The notes below the pieces were generated by a model, which was not told the DNA's origin, made no database searches, and was given only the letters and a program-made list of their open reading frames with translations. Made by a program: the position numbers and the translations under genes. Below, piece by piece: positions 52,850-60,625 of a stretch of 64,000 bases of DNA (positions are counted from its first letter, which is position 1; every line of letters starts with the position of its first letter). This stretch comes from Cellulomonas cellasea. GTDB taxonomy: Bacteria > Actinomycetota > Actinomycetes > Actinomycetales > Cellulomonadaceae. The stretch lies in NCBI RefSeq assembly GCF_030372105.1, contig NZ_JAUDBQ010000010.1, positions 62,001 to 126,000 of the forward strand, written 5' to 3'.

Positions 52850-54220
52850 ATGAACAGCATGGGCAGGCGCCGCGGCCAGATCACGGCAGCGAGCGCAGCA
52901 GGGCTCCTCATCCTCGTGGGGGCATGCAGCACAGACACCGGCGAGGGCTCCGAGGGGGAGAACACCGCAGCGGCGATCGACTGCTCGCAGTTCGAGCAGT
53001 ACGGGGACCTCGAGGGCAAGACGATCAGCGTGTACACGTCGATCGTCGACCCGGAGGCCGAGGAGCAGCGCGCGTCCTACCAGCCGTTCGAGGAGTGCAC
53101 CGGCGCGGAGATCGAGTACGAGGGCTCGCGCGAGTTCGAGGCGCAGCTCCCCGTCCGCCTCACCGCCGGGAACCCCCCGGACATCGCGTACATCCCCCAG
53201 CCGGGCTTCCTGAAGTCCCTCGTGGAGGACTTCCCGGACGTGGTGGTGCCGGCCGGCGAGTCGGTCGTCTCCAACGCGAACGAGTTCTACACCCCGGAGT
53301 GGGTGGACTACGGCACCGTGGACGGCACGCTGTACGCCACGCCGCTCGGCGCGAACGTGAAGTCCTTCGTCTGGTACTCGCCGGGCGCGTTCGCCGACGC
53401 CGGCTACGAGGTGCCGACCACGTGGGACGAGCTGATGGACCTCAGCCAGCAGATCGCGGACGACGGGGCCATCCCGTGGTGCGCCGGCATCGAGTCCGGT
53501 GAGGCGACCGGCTGGCCGGCCACCGACTGGGTCGAGGACGTGGTGCTCCGCACCGCCGGACCCGAGGTCTACGACCAGTGGGTCAACCACGAGATCCCGT
53601 TCAACGACCCGCAGATCGTCGCGGCCCTCGGGACTGTGGGGGACATCCTCAAGAACGACACGTTCGTCAACGGCGGCCTGGGCGGCGTGACGTCCATCGC
53701 CACGGCGCCCTGGAACGAGTCGGCCAACGGCATCCCGGACGGCACCTGCTGGCTGCACCGCGCGGCCAACTTCTACCAGGCCAACTGGGACGAGAGCCTC
53801 GAGGTCGCCGAGGACGGCGACGTCTACGCCTTCTACCTGCCGGGTCAGAGCGCCGACGACAAGCCGCTGCTCGGTGGCGGTGAGTTCGTGACCGCGTTCA
53901 GCGACCGCCCCGAGGTCCAGGCGTTCCACGCCTACCTCTCCAGCCCGGAGTGGGCCAACGCCAAGGCGTCGGTGACCGGCCAGGGGTGGTTCAGCGCCAA
54001 CAGCGGGCTCGACGCGTCGCTGCTCCAGTCGCCCATCGACCAGCTCTCCTACGAGCTGCTCACCGACCCGAGCTACACGTTCCGGTTCGACGGGTCGGAC
54101 CAGATGCCCGGCGCCGTGGGCGCGGGGACGTTCTGGACGGAGATGACGGCCTGGGTCGCGAGCGACAAGTCCGACGAGGACGTGCTCGCCGCGATCGAGG
54201 CGTCATGGCCCAGCTCCTGA
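52850..54220 (+). CDS. Sugar ABC transporter substrate-binding lipoprotein
   Basis: A 456-residue lipoprotein with signal sequence MNSMGRRRGQ and lipobox LVGAC (Cys 26). The mature protein shows the family-1 fold (EEQRASYQPFEECTGAEIEYEG, PPDIAYIPQPGFLKSL, PTTWDELMDLSQQIA, LLGGGEFVTAFSD). Alpha-glucoside binding proteins of actinomycetes look like this; the ligand is not certain. GGAGG lies 4 nt before ATG 52850. An in-frame ATG at 52787 with GGAGG 4 nt upstream is possible but would make an odd signal peptide. First gene of a three-gene operon. Confidence 0.88.
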   Translation: MNSMGRRRGQITAASAAGLLILVGACSTDTGEGSEGENTAAAIDCSQFEQYGDLEGKTISVYTSIVDPEAEEQRASYQPFEECTGAEIEYEGSREFEAQLPVRLTAGNPPDIAYIPQPGFLKSLVEDFPDVVVPAGESVVSNANEFYTPEWVDYGTVDGTLYATPLGANVKSFVWYSPGAFADAGYEVPTTWDELMDLSQQIADDGAIPWCAGIESGEATGWPATDWVEDVVLRTAGPEVYDQWVNHEIPFNDPQIVAALGTVGDILKNDTFVNGGLGGVTSIATAPWNESANGIPDGTCWLHRAANFYQANWDESLEVAEDGDVYAFYLPGQSADDKPLLGGGEFVTAFSDRPEVQAFHAYLSSPEWANAKASVTGQGWFSANSGLDASLLQSPIDQLSYELLTDPSYTFRFDGSDQMPGAVGAGTFWTEMTAWVASDKSDEDVLAAIEASWPSS

Positions 54221-54236
54221 CCGACTGACCGGATGG

Positions 54237-54273
54237 ACGTGACGGGCGGCCCGCGAGGCGCCGCCCGTCACGT
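54237..54273 (+). terminator. Intra-operon hairpin between binding protein and permeases
   Basis: ACGTGACGGGCGGC and GCCGCCCGTCACGT form a perfect 14-bp stem around a 9-nt loop. It could act as a partial terminator or 3' stabiliser, giving more binding protein than permease. Confidence 0.7.
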
Positions 54274-54332
54274 TCGTCCTTCCCACCGGGGTCGATGGCG
54301 CCCTGGCTGAACGCGGTGGAAGGCGGGGAGCG

Positions 54333-55322
54333 ATGGACTGGCTCATCGATGCGGGGTCCACGGGGCACAAGTTCGCCCTGATGTTCGTGGCGATCGCGCT
54401 GTTCGTGGTGGTGATGGGGGCCATCCTGCTGGCCGTGGACCGCCCCAAGCGGGTGCCCGGCTGGGTGGTCGCGGCGGCGTTCCTCGGCCCGACGGTGCTG
54501 GGGCTGGGCTTCGGCCTGGTGTACCCCGGGCTGCGGACCATCTGGGGATCGCTGCTCGACAGCAAGGGCAACGCGTTCGTCGGGCTGGAGAACTACGTCC
54601 GGGTCTTCTCCGAGGACCAGTTCCAGACGGTGCTCCGCAACACCCTCCTGTGGGTGATCCTCGTCCCGGTGCTGGCCACCCTGATCGGCCTGGTCTACGC
54701 GGTGCTGGTGGACCGGACCCGGTTCGAGTACCTGGCCAAGACGCTGATCTTCCTGCCGATGGCGATCTCCATGGTGGGCGCCGGCATCATCTGGAAGTTC
54801 GTCTACGAGTTCCGGCCGGACCAGCCGGGCGTCAACCAGATCGGCATCCTCAACCAGCTCCTCGTGTGGCTCGGGCTGCCGCCGCAGCAGTTCCTGCTCG
54901 GAGAGCCCGCCAACACGCTCTTCCTCATCGCGGTGATGATCTGGATCCAGACCGGGTTCGCGATGACGGTGCTGTCCGCGGCGATCAAGGCGATCCCGGA
55001 CGACATCGTCGAGGCCGCCCGGCTCGACGGGCTGCACGGCGCCAAGATGTTCCGCTTCATCACGGTGCCGAGCATCCGCCCGGCGCTGGTCGTGGTCGTC
55101 ACCACCATCGCGATGGGCACGCTGAAGGTGTTCGACATCGTCCGGACCATGACGGGCGGCAACTTCGGCACGTCCGTCGTCGCGAACGAGTTCTACGTGC
55201 AGAGCTTCCGCATCCGCGACCTGGGACTCGGCGCCGCGCTCGCGGTGATCCTCTTCGTCCTGGTGATCCCGCTGGTCATCTACAACGTCCGTCAGCTGCG
55301 TATCGCGGAGGAGATCCGATGA
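54333..55322 (+). CDS. Carbohydrate ABC transporter permease (MalF-like)
   Basis: A 329-residue permease with an extra N-terminal helix (KFALMFVAIALFVVVMGAILL) before the usual six. The EAA loop is VEAARLDGLHGAKMFRFITV. It forms the importer channel with the following gene. Start ATG 54333 has GGGGAG just upstream. Its stop overlaps the next start (ATGA). No ATPase gene is present, so a shared ATPase encoded elsewhere is implied. Confidence 0.9.
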   Translation: MDWLIDAGSTGHKFALMFVAIALFVVVMGAILLAVDRPKRVPGWVVAAAFLGPTVLGLGFGLVYPGLRTIWGSLLDSKGNAFVGLENYVRVFSEDQFQTVLRNTLLWVILVPVLATLIGLVYAVLVDRTRFEYLAKTLIFLPMAISMVGAGIIWKFVYEFRPDQPGVNQIGILNQLLVWLGLPPQQFLLGEPANTLFLIAVMIWIQTGFAMTVLSAAIKAIPDDIVEAARLDGLHGAKMFRFITVPSIRPALVVVVTTIAMGTLKVFDIVRTMTGGNFGTSVVANEFYVQSFRIRDLGLGAALAVILFVLVIPLVIYNVRQLRIAEEIR

Positions 55323-56263
55323 CTGCCGCGATCCCGTCCACCACCCTCGTCGACTCCGACGCCCGCACCGCCAAGACCCGCACCGGCCGGCTCGGCCGCA
55401 TGGACCAGCGGGCCGGCATGGCCCGCGCCCGGCTCGCCCGGCCCTGGACGTCGTTGCTGGCCGTCATCCTGGCCGTGCTGTGGACCATCCCGACGTTCGG
55501 GCTGCTGCTCACCTCGTTCCGGCCCCGTCAGGAGATCCGCACCTCCGGGTGGTGGACGTTCCTGCAGAACCCCGCCACCACCCTCGACAACTACACAGAG
55601 GTGCTGTTCGGCAGCGGCACCCAGTTCTCGACGTTCTTCGTGAACTCGGTGGTCATCACCATCCCCGCCGTGGTCATCCCCATCTCGCTGGCCCTGCTGG
55701 CGGCGTACGCGTTCGCGTGGATCGACTTCAAGGGTCGCAACATCCTGTTCGTCGCGGTGTTCGCGCTGCAGGTGGTGCCCATCCAGGTGACGCTGATCCC
55801 GCTGCTCACCCAGTACGTGCAGTGGGGGCTCGCGGGCTCGTTCTGGACGATCTGGCTGTCGCACTCGATCTTCGCGCTGCCGCTGGCGATCTTCCTGCTG
55901 CACAACTTCATGAAGGACATCCCGCCGTCGCTGGTCGAGGCCGCGCGGGTGGACGGCGCCGGGCACGTGACGATCTTCTTCCGGGTGCTGCTGCCCCTGC
56001 TCACCCCGGCCATCGCGTCCTTCGCCATCTTCCAGTTCCTGTGGGTGTGGAACGACCTGCTGGTGGCCCTCACGTTCGCGGGCGGGTCCCCCGACGTGGC
56101 GCCGCTGACGGTCCGGGTCGCGGAGCTGGCGGGCACCCGCGGCGCGCAGTGGCATGTGCTGTCCGCCGGGGCGTTCATCGCGATGATCGTGCCGCTGATC
56201 GTGTTCCTGCTGCTGCAGCGGTTCTTCGTGCGGGGCCTGCTCGCGGGCTCCGTGAAGGGCTGA
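55319..56263 (+). CDS. Carbohydrate ABC transporter permease (MalG-like)
   Basis: A 314-residue permease with a basic N-terminus and six helices. The EAA loop is VEAARVDGAGHVTIFFRVLL. FQFLWVWNDLLVALTF and LLQRFFVRGLLAGSVKG are typical of the MalG subgroup. Coupled to the MalF-like gene by ATGA overlap. Unlike the sucrose operon, no hydrolase or phosphorylase follows. Confidence 0.9.
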   Translation: MTAAIPSTTLVDSDARTAKTRTGRLGRMDQRAGMARARLARPWTSLLAVILAVLWTIPTFGLLLTSFRPRQEIRTSGWWTFLQNPATTLDNYTEVLFGSGTQFSTFFVNSVVITIPAVVIPISLALLAAYAFAWIDFKGRNILFVAVFALQVVPIQVTLIPLLTQYVQWGLAGSFWTIWLSHSIFALPLAIFLLHNFMKDIPPSLVEAARVDGAGHVTIFFRVLLPLLTPAIASFAIFQFLWVWNDLLVALTFAGGSPDVAPLTVRVAELAGTRGAQWHVLSAGAFIAMIVPLIVFLLLQRFFVRGLLAGSVKG

Positions 56264-56267
56264 CCTG

Positions 56268-56303
56268 GGCTGGTGTGGGGGCTCAGGCTGGCGTGGGGGC
56301 TCA
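56268..56303 (+). repeat. Two adjacent 18-bp direct repeats
   Basis: GGCTGGTGTGGGGGCTCA and GGCTGGCGTGGGGGCTCA (17/18 identical) lie head to tail just after the ABC operon. They form no hairpin and have no known role. Confidence 0.5.
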
Positions 56304-56314
56304 GGGCCGTGTGA

Positions 56315-56320
56315 CACCAT
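56315..56320 (+). promoter_or_regulatory. Possible -10 of a leaderless gene (variant CACCAT)
   Basis: CACCAT ends 6 nt before the GTG at 56327, the position used by the TANNNT hexamers elsewhere, but with C in place of the first T. Confidence 0.3.
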
Positions 56321-56326
56321 CGGCGC

Positions 56327-57253
56327 GTGGTCCAACGTCCTTCGCCTGCCTCCTGGGCGGCGGCGTCGGCCCACGGCCTGGGCCGCGTGCCCGCACCGGC
56401 GCTGTTCGTCGTCTCGGGCCTCACCCAGTACCTGGGGGCGGCCATCGCGGTCGGGCTGTTCACCGTGCTGCCCGCCCCGACGATCGCCTGGCTGCGGGTG
56501 GCCGTGGCCGCCGTGGTGCTCGGGCTGTGGCGCCGGCCGTGGCGCACCCGGTGGACCCGAGCCGAGCTGGGCGCCTCCGCGCTGTTCGGCGTGGTGCTCG
56601 CCCTCATGAACGTCACGTTCTACATCGCCATCAGCAGCCTCCCGTTGGGCACCGCCGTGGCGATCGAGTTCATCGGCCCGGTGGCGGTGGCCGCCGTCAC
56701 CGGGCGCGGCTGGCGTGAGCGGGGCGCCATCGCCGTGGCGGCCGTCGGCGTGGTGCTGCTCGCCGGCGTCAGCCTCGACGCCGGGCCGGACGCGGTGCGC
56801 GGGCTCATCGCCATCAGCGTGGCCGCCGCCTGCTGGGCCGGCTACATCCTGCTGGGCCGCCGGGTCTCGCAGCACGGCGGCGCCGGGGGAGGGGTGACGT
56901 CGTTGGCCGTGGCGATGGGCTTCGGCGCCCTGGTGCTGGCGCCGTTCTTCGCCGGCGACGCGGGGCCCGCGCTGACCGACCCCCGGCTCGCGCTGCTGAT
57001 CGTGGCCATCGCGGTGCTGTCCTCCGTGGTGCCGTACGCGCTCGAGCAGATCGTGCTGCGGCGCGTCACCTCCGCCACCTTCGCGGTGCTGCTGGCGATG
57101 CTCCCCGCGACGGCCGCCGTGGTGGGCGCCGTGGTGCTGCGCCAATGGCCGCATGGCGTGGAGCTCATCGGCCTCGCGTGCGTCAGCATCGCGATCATGC
57201 TCAGCTCCGGCAGCCGCCGAGGCTCCCGCGCCGACGACGTGACGGTGGACTGA
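56327..57253 (+). CDS. EamA/RhtA-type metabolite exporter
   Basis: A 308-residue DMT-superfamily protein with ten helices in two EamA repeats. Markers are YLGAAIAVGLF, NVTFYIAISSLPLGTAVAIEFIGPVAVA in the first repeat, and VVPYALEQIVLRRVTSATFAVLLAMLPA in the second, which matches RhtA-like threonine/homoserine exporters. Substrate inferred only by similarity. Its stop codon directly abuts that of the convergent Bpa gene. Confidence 0.85.
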   Translation: MVQRPSPASWAAASAHGLGRVPAPALFVVSGLTQYLGAAIAVGLFTVLPAPTIAWLRVAVAAVVLGLWRRPWRTRWTRAELGASALFGVVLALMNVTFYIAISSLPLGTAVAIEFIGPVAVAAVTGRGWRERGAIAVAAVGVVLLAGVSLDAGPDAVRGLIAISVAAACWAGYILLGRRVSQHGGAGGGVTSLAVAMGFGALVLAPFFAGDAGPALTDPRLALLIVAIAVLSSVVPYALEQIVLRRVTSATFAVLLAMLPATAAVVGAVVLRQWPHGVELIGLACVSIAIMLSSGSRRGSRADDVTVD

Positions 57254-58153
57254 CTACAGGTACTGCCCTGGGCGCGTGTCCGAGGACGGTTGCTGGCCCT
57301 GACCGGCGCCCTGTGGGGGCTGCGACATCGGCACCAGGCCCGGCGGCAACGCCTTGCGCTGGGACTGCGACGCCACCTGCTGCGCCACGAGCGCCGTCTG
57401 GATGCTCTGGAACAGGCCCTCCAGCCAGCCCACGAGCTGCGCCTGGGCGATCCGCAGCTCGGCGTCGCTCGGCACCATGCCCTCCTCCCCGAGCGGCAGC
57501 GTGAGCCGCCGCAGCTCAGCGAGCAGGTCCCCCGAGAGGCCGTCCTCGAGCTCGTGGACGGCGCGCGCGTGCACCTCGGTCAGCCGCACCCGGGCCGCCT
57601 CGTCCAGCGGCGCGGTGCGGACCTCCTCCAGGAGCTGCTTGATCATCGAGCCGATCCGGATGACCTTCGTCGGCTGGTCGACGAGCCCGGCGGTGGTGCG
57701 CTGCTCCTCGGCGGCGGCCTCGCCCTCGGCGGTGGTGGCCGGCGCCTTGGTCGCGACTGCGGGCATCACCATCGGGCGCCCGTCCGGCCCGACCACGACG
57801 ACGCGGGCGTTGCCTCCCGCGCGGGGCCGTTGCTCCGGCGTGGCAGTCGCCTCGGACGCTGCCCCGTTGTCCGCGCTCGGTGGCGTGGAGGCCTCGGCGG
57901 GCTCGGCGGCCTCCGGCGTGGCGCCCTGCGAGGTTGCGGCCTTCGACGAGGCGGCGCCCTTCGCCGGGGCTGACCGCCTTCGTGCGGTGGCCTTCTTCGC
58001 GGGACGCTCCTGCTCGGCGGCCTCCGCGGCTGCTGTGGCCTCCTCGGCCGCCTCGCTCGTGGGGGGCGGAGCCTCGTCTGTCGTCTTCCGGCGGGACCGT
58101 CCCCGGGCCGGGCGCTTCTCGTCGGCCGGGCTGTCGTGGCTGGTCTTGCTCAT
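57254..58153 (-). CDS. bpa: Bacterial proteasome activator (Bpa/PafE)
   Basis: A 299-residue protein. A long disordered Ala/Glu/Lys N-terminus (1-110) is followed by VRVVVVGPDG-like and TKVIRIGSMIKQLLEEVR, the start of the four-helix core, then LEDGLSGDLLAELRRLTLPL and a C-terminus ending in GQYL. That ending docks in the proteasome alpha ring. Bpa forms a ring that opens the 20S proteasome without ATP for unfolded proteins. Its presence predicts a proteasome in this organism; the core genes are not in the window. The disordered N-terminus is longer than in mycobacteria. Confidence 0.88.
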   Translation of the reverse strand: MSKTSHDSPADEKRPARGRSRRKTTDEAPPPTSEAAEEATAAAEAAEQERPAKKATARRRSAPAKGAASSKAATSQGATPEAAEPAEASTPPSADNGAASEATATPEQRPRAGGNARVVVVGPDGRPMVMPAVATKAPATTAEGEAAAEEQRTTAGLVDQPTKVIRIGSMIKQLLEEVRTAPLDEAARVRLTEVHARAVHELEDGLSGDLLAELRRLTLPLGEEGMVPSDAELRIAQAQLVGWLEGLFQSIQTALVAQQVASQSQRKALPPGLVPMSQPPQGAGQGQQPSSDTRPGQYL

Positions 58154-58216
58154 CCTCGATTGTCACCCGCAGTCGCGGGGCCCGCATGCGCCCGTCACCA
58201 CGCCTGGCTCCGCCGC

Positions 58217-58222
58217 TAGGGT
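58217..58222 (+). promoter_or_regulatory. -10 hexamer of a probably leaderless gene
   Basis: TAGGGT ends 6 nt before the ATG at 58229. Confidence 0.5.
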
Positions 58223-58228
58223 GACGGC

Positions 58229-59458
58229 ATGACGTGGCTGACCACTCCTGCCCATGCCCGTTGGCTCGAGCAGGAGACGGACCGCCTGCTCGCCTTCGGG
58301 GTCGCCTCAGCCGTCGGATCTGGCGGGTTCGCGCGGCTCGACGAGCAGGGCGCCGTGGTGGATGGCCCCGCCGAGCTGTGGATCACCTGCCGCATGACGC
58401 ACGTCTACGCGCTCGGCGCATTGCTGGGACGCCCGGGCTGCGCGCCGCTGGTCGACCATGGGCTGGCGGCGTTGCGCGGCCTGTTCCACGACGACGAGCA
58501 CGGCGGCTGGTTCGCCGAGGTCGGCCCCGACGGCCCCACCGACGACGAGAAGGCCGCCTACCCGCACGCGTTCGTGGTCCTGGCCACGGCGAGCGCCGTC
58601 GCCGCCGGGCGCCCGGGCGCGAGCGAGTTGCTGGACGAGGCGCTGGCGGTCTCCACGCGGCACTTCTGGGACGACGAGGCCGGCATGGCCGTCGAGGCGT
58701 GGGACCGGGCGTTCACCACGTTGGACGACTACCGCGGCGTGAACGCGAACATGCACACCGTCGAGGCGTACCTCGCGGCCGCCGACGTCACCGGCGACCG
58801 CCTGTGGCTCGACCGGGCGGTGCGGATCATCGAGCGCGTGGTGCACGGGTTCGCGCGGGACAACGCGTGGCGCATCCCGGAGCACTTCGACAGCGCGTGG
58901 TCGCCCGAGCTCGAGTACAACGCGGACACCCCGGCGCACCCGTTCCGGCCGTACGGCGCGACCATCGGGCACTGGCTCGAATGGGCGCGGCTGACCCTGC
59001 ACGCGCGCGCCGCCCTGACCGTCCGCGGCGACACGGCGCCCGCGTGGATGCTCGACGACGCGGTGGCGCTGTTCGACGCCTCCGTCGCGGAGGGCTGGGA
59101 TGTGGACGGCGCGCCGGGGTTCGTCTACACCGTGGACTGGGAGGGCCGGCCGGTGGTGCGCGAGCGCATGCACTGGGTCGTCGCCGAGGGCATCGGCGCC
59201 GCGGCCACGTTGTTCGCCGCGACGGGCGACCCGCGCTTCGACGACTGGTACGCGACGTGGTGGGACTACGCGGAGCAGCACCTGCTCGACCGCGTGGGCG
59301 GCTCCTGGTGGCATGAGCTCGGCCCCGACAACGCGGTGTCCCGCACGGTGTGGGAGGGCAAGGCGGACCTGTACCACGCGGTGCAGGCCACGCTGATCCC
59401 GCGGCTGCCCCTCACCCCTGTGCTGGCCCCGGCGCTGGCGGAGGGCCTGCTGGACTGA
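58229..59458 (+). CDS. AGE-family sugar epimerase/isomerase
   Basis: A 409-residue (alpha/alpha)6-barrel protein. Family blocks are RMTHVYALGALLG, YPHAFVVLATASAVAAG, VNANMHTVEAYLAAADVTG, FRPYGATIGHWLEWARLTLHA and RERMHWVVAEGIGAA, supplying the conserved His residues. Relatives isomerise mannose/fructose, sulfoquinovose or N-acylglucosamine; the pattern here is nearer the YihS/mannose-isomerase side, but substrate is uncertain. Likely leaderless. Its last 47 bp overlap the convergent quinone oxidoreductase gene. Confidence 0.82.
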   Translation: MTWLTTPAHARWLEQETDRLLAFGVASAVGSGGFARLDEQGAVVDGPAELWITCRMTHVYALGALLGRPGCAPLVDHGLAALRGLFHDDEHGGWFAEVGPDGPTDDEKAAYPHAFVVLATASAVAAGRPGASELLDEALAVSTRHFWDDEAGMAVEAWDRAFTTLDDYRGVNANMHTVEAYLAAADVTGDRLWLDRAVRIIERVVHGFARDNAWRIPEHFDSAWSPELEYNADTPAHPFRPYGATIGHWLEWARLTLHARAALTVRGDTAPAWMLDDAVALFDASVAEGWDVDGAPGFVYTVDWEGRPVVRERMHWVVAEGIGAAATLFAATGDPRFDDWYATWWDYAEQHLLDRVGGSWWHELGPDNAVSRTVWEGKADLYHAVQATLIPRLPLTPVLAPALAEGLLD

Positions 59459-60443
59459 CCAGCAGCACCTTGCCGAACACCTCGCCCGAGTCGAGCAGCT
59501 CATGGGCGGCGGGAGCCTCGGCGAGCGGCAGCCGGGTGTGCACCACGGGCCTGAGCCGGCCATCGGCCAGCATCGGCCACACGTGCTCGCGCACCGCCGC
59601 CACGATGGCCGCCTTCTCGTGCGCGGGGCGTGAGCGCAGCGTGGCGCCGGCGACGCTGGCACGCCGGGCCATGAGCATCCCCAGGTCCAGCTCGCCGCGT
59701 CGTCCGCGCTGCAGGCCGATCACGACCAGCCGCCCGCCGGTGGCGAGCATCTGCACGTTCGAGCCCAGCGCCCCGGCGCCCAGCACGTCGAGCACCACGT
59801 CCACACCGCGCCCGCCGGTCGCGTCGAGCACCGTCGCCACGACGTCCTCGGCGCGGTGGTCGATCGCGACGTCGGCGCCGAGCGCCACGCAGCGGGCCGC
59901 CCGGTCGGCGCCGCCCGCCGTGGTGATCACCCGCGCGCCCAGGGCCTTCGCGAGCTGCACCGCCACCGACCCCACACCGCCCGAGCCGCCCTGCACCAGC
60001 ACCGTCGACCCGTCACGGACGCCGCCCACGTCCACCAAGTTGGACCACGCCGTGCACACGGCCTCCGGCAGGCCCGCGGCGTCCACCAGGTCAACGCCCG
60101 GGGGAGCGGGGAGCACCTGGCCTGCGGCGACGCAGGCCCGGGTCGCGTAGCCGCCGCCGTCGAGCAGCGCGACGACGGGGTCGCCCACAGCCCAGCCGCC
60201 GCGCTCGGGCCCCGGCACGTCCGAGCCGGTCGCCGCGACGCGTCCCGACACCTCCAAACCCGGCCAGGACGGCGCGCCCGGCGGCGGCGGGTAGTGCCCG
60301 GCGCGCTGGAGGAGGTCGGCCCGATTCACCCCGGAGGCGACCACATCGATCAGAACCTCACCCGGCCCAGGAGCCGGATCTGGCAGTTCTGCGACTTCGA
60401 GGACATAAGGTCCGCCTGGGGACCGGACGACGATGGCATGCAC
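59412..60443 (-). CDS. NAD(P)H:quinone oxidoreductase-type MDR protein
   Basis: A 343-residue medium-chain reductase without structural zinc Cys. Markers are GVNRADLLQRAGHYPPPPG, the cofactor fold VLVQGGSGGVGSVAVQLAKALGARV, and VFGKVLLV at the C-terminus, the pattern of PIG3/QOR-type quinone reductases. It reduces quinones or reactive aldehydes with NADPH. On the minus strand TAACCT lies 11 nt before the ATG and may be its -10. The 3' end is read inside the AGE gene's 3' end. Confidence 0.85.
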   Translation of the reverse strand: MHAIVVRSPGGPYVLEVAELPDPAPGPGEVLIDVVASGVNRADLLQRAGHYPPPPGAPSWPGLEVSGRVAATGSDVPGPERGGWAVGDPVVALLDGGGYATRACVAAGQVLPAPPGVDLVDAAGLPEAVCTAWSNLVDVGGVRDGSTVLVQGGSGGVGSVAVQLAKALGARVITTAGGADRAARCVALGADVAIDHRAEDVVATVLDATGGRGVDVVLDVLGAGALGSNVQMLATGGRLVVIGLQRGRRGELDLGMLMARRASVAGATLRSRPAHEKAAIVAAVREHVWPMLADGRLRPVVHTRLPLAEAPAAHELLDSGEVFGKVLLVSPAGPPPAPGPAQG

Positions 60444-60547
60444 AACCGTGAGGTTAGGTCTGAAAGGGGCGTACCGCTGGGGGTGAGGTCATGGCAAACT
60501 CCTCGGCGGGCTAATGGTCTGGTGTCCAGGAGCCGATGAGATGCGAA

Positions 60548-60621
60548 CGGTGACTGCCAGGCTGGCGCCACAGAGCCGGTCACCGCCGGTGCGACGCCCT
60601 TCACGGGTGAAGGAAAGAGGT
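60548..60621 (+). promoter_or_regulatory. Structured leader of the sensor kinase gene
   Basis: CGGTGAC (60548-60554) pairs with GTCACCG (60579-60585), and a second hairpin CCTTCA-CGGG-TGAAGG lies just before AAAGAGG. A TAATGG at about 60512 could be the -10. It does not match any riboswitch I can recall; it may be a plain mRNA structure affecting translation. Confidence 0.35.
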
Positions 60622-60625
60622 CGAC

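Noticed and set aside
60548-60621. Known riboswitch (c-di-AMP, c-di-GMP, cobalamin or SAM type)
   Set aside because: None of the conserved core strings of those classes could be found; only generic hairpins are seen.
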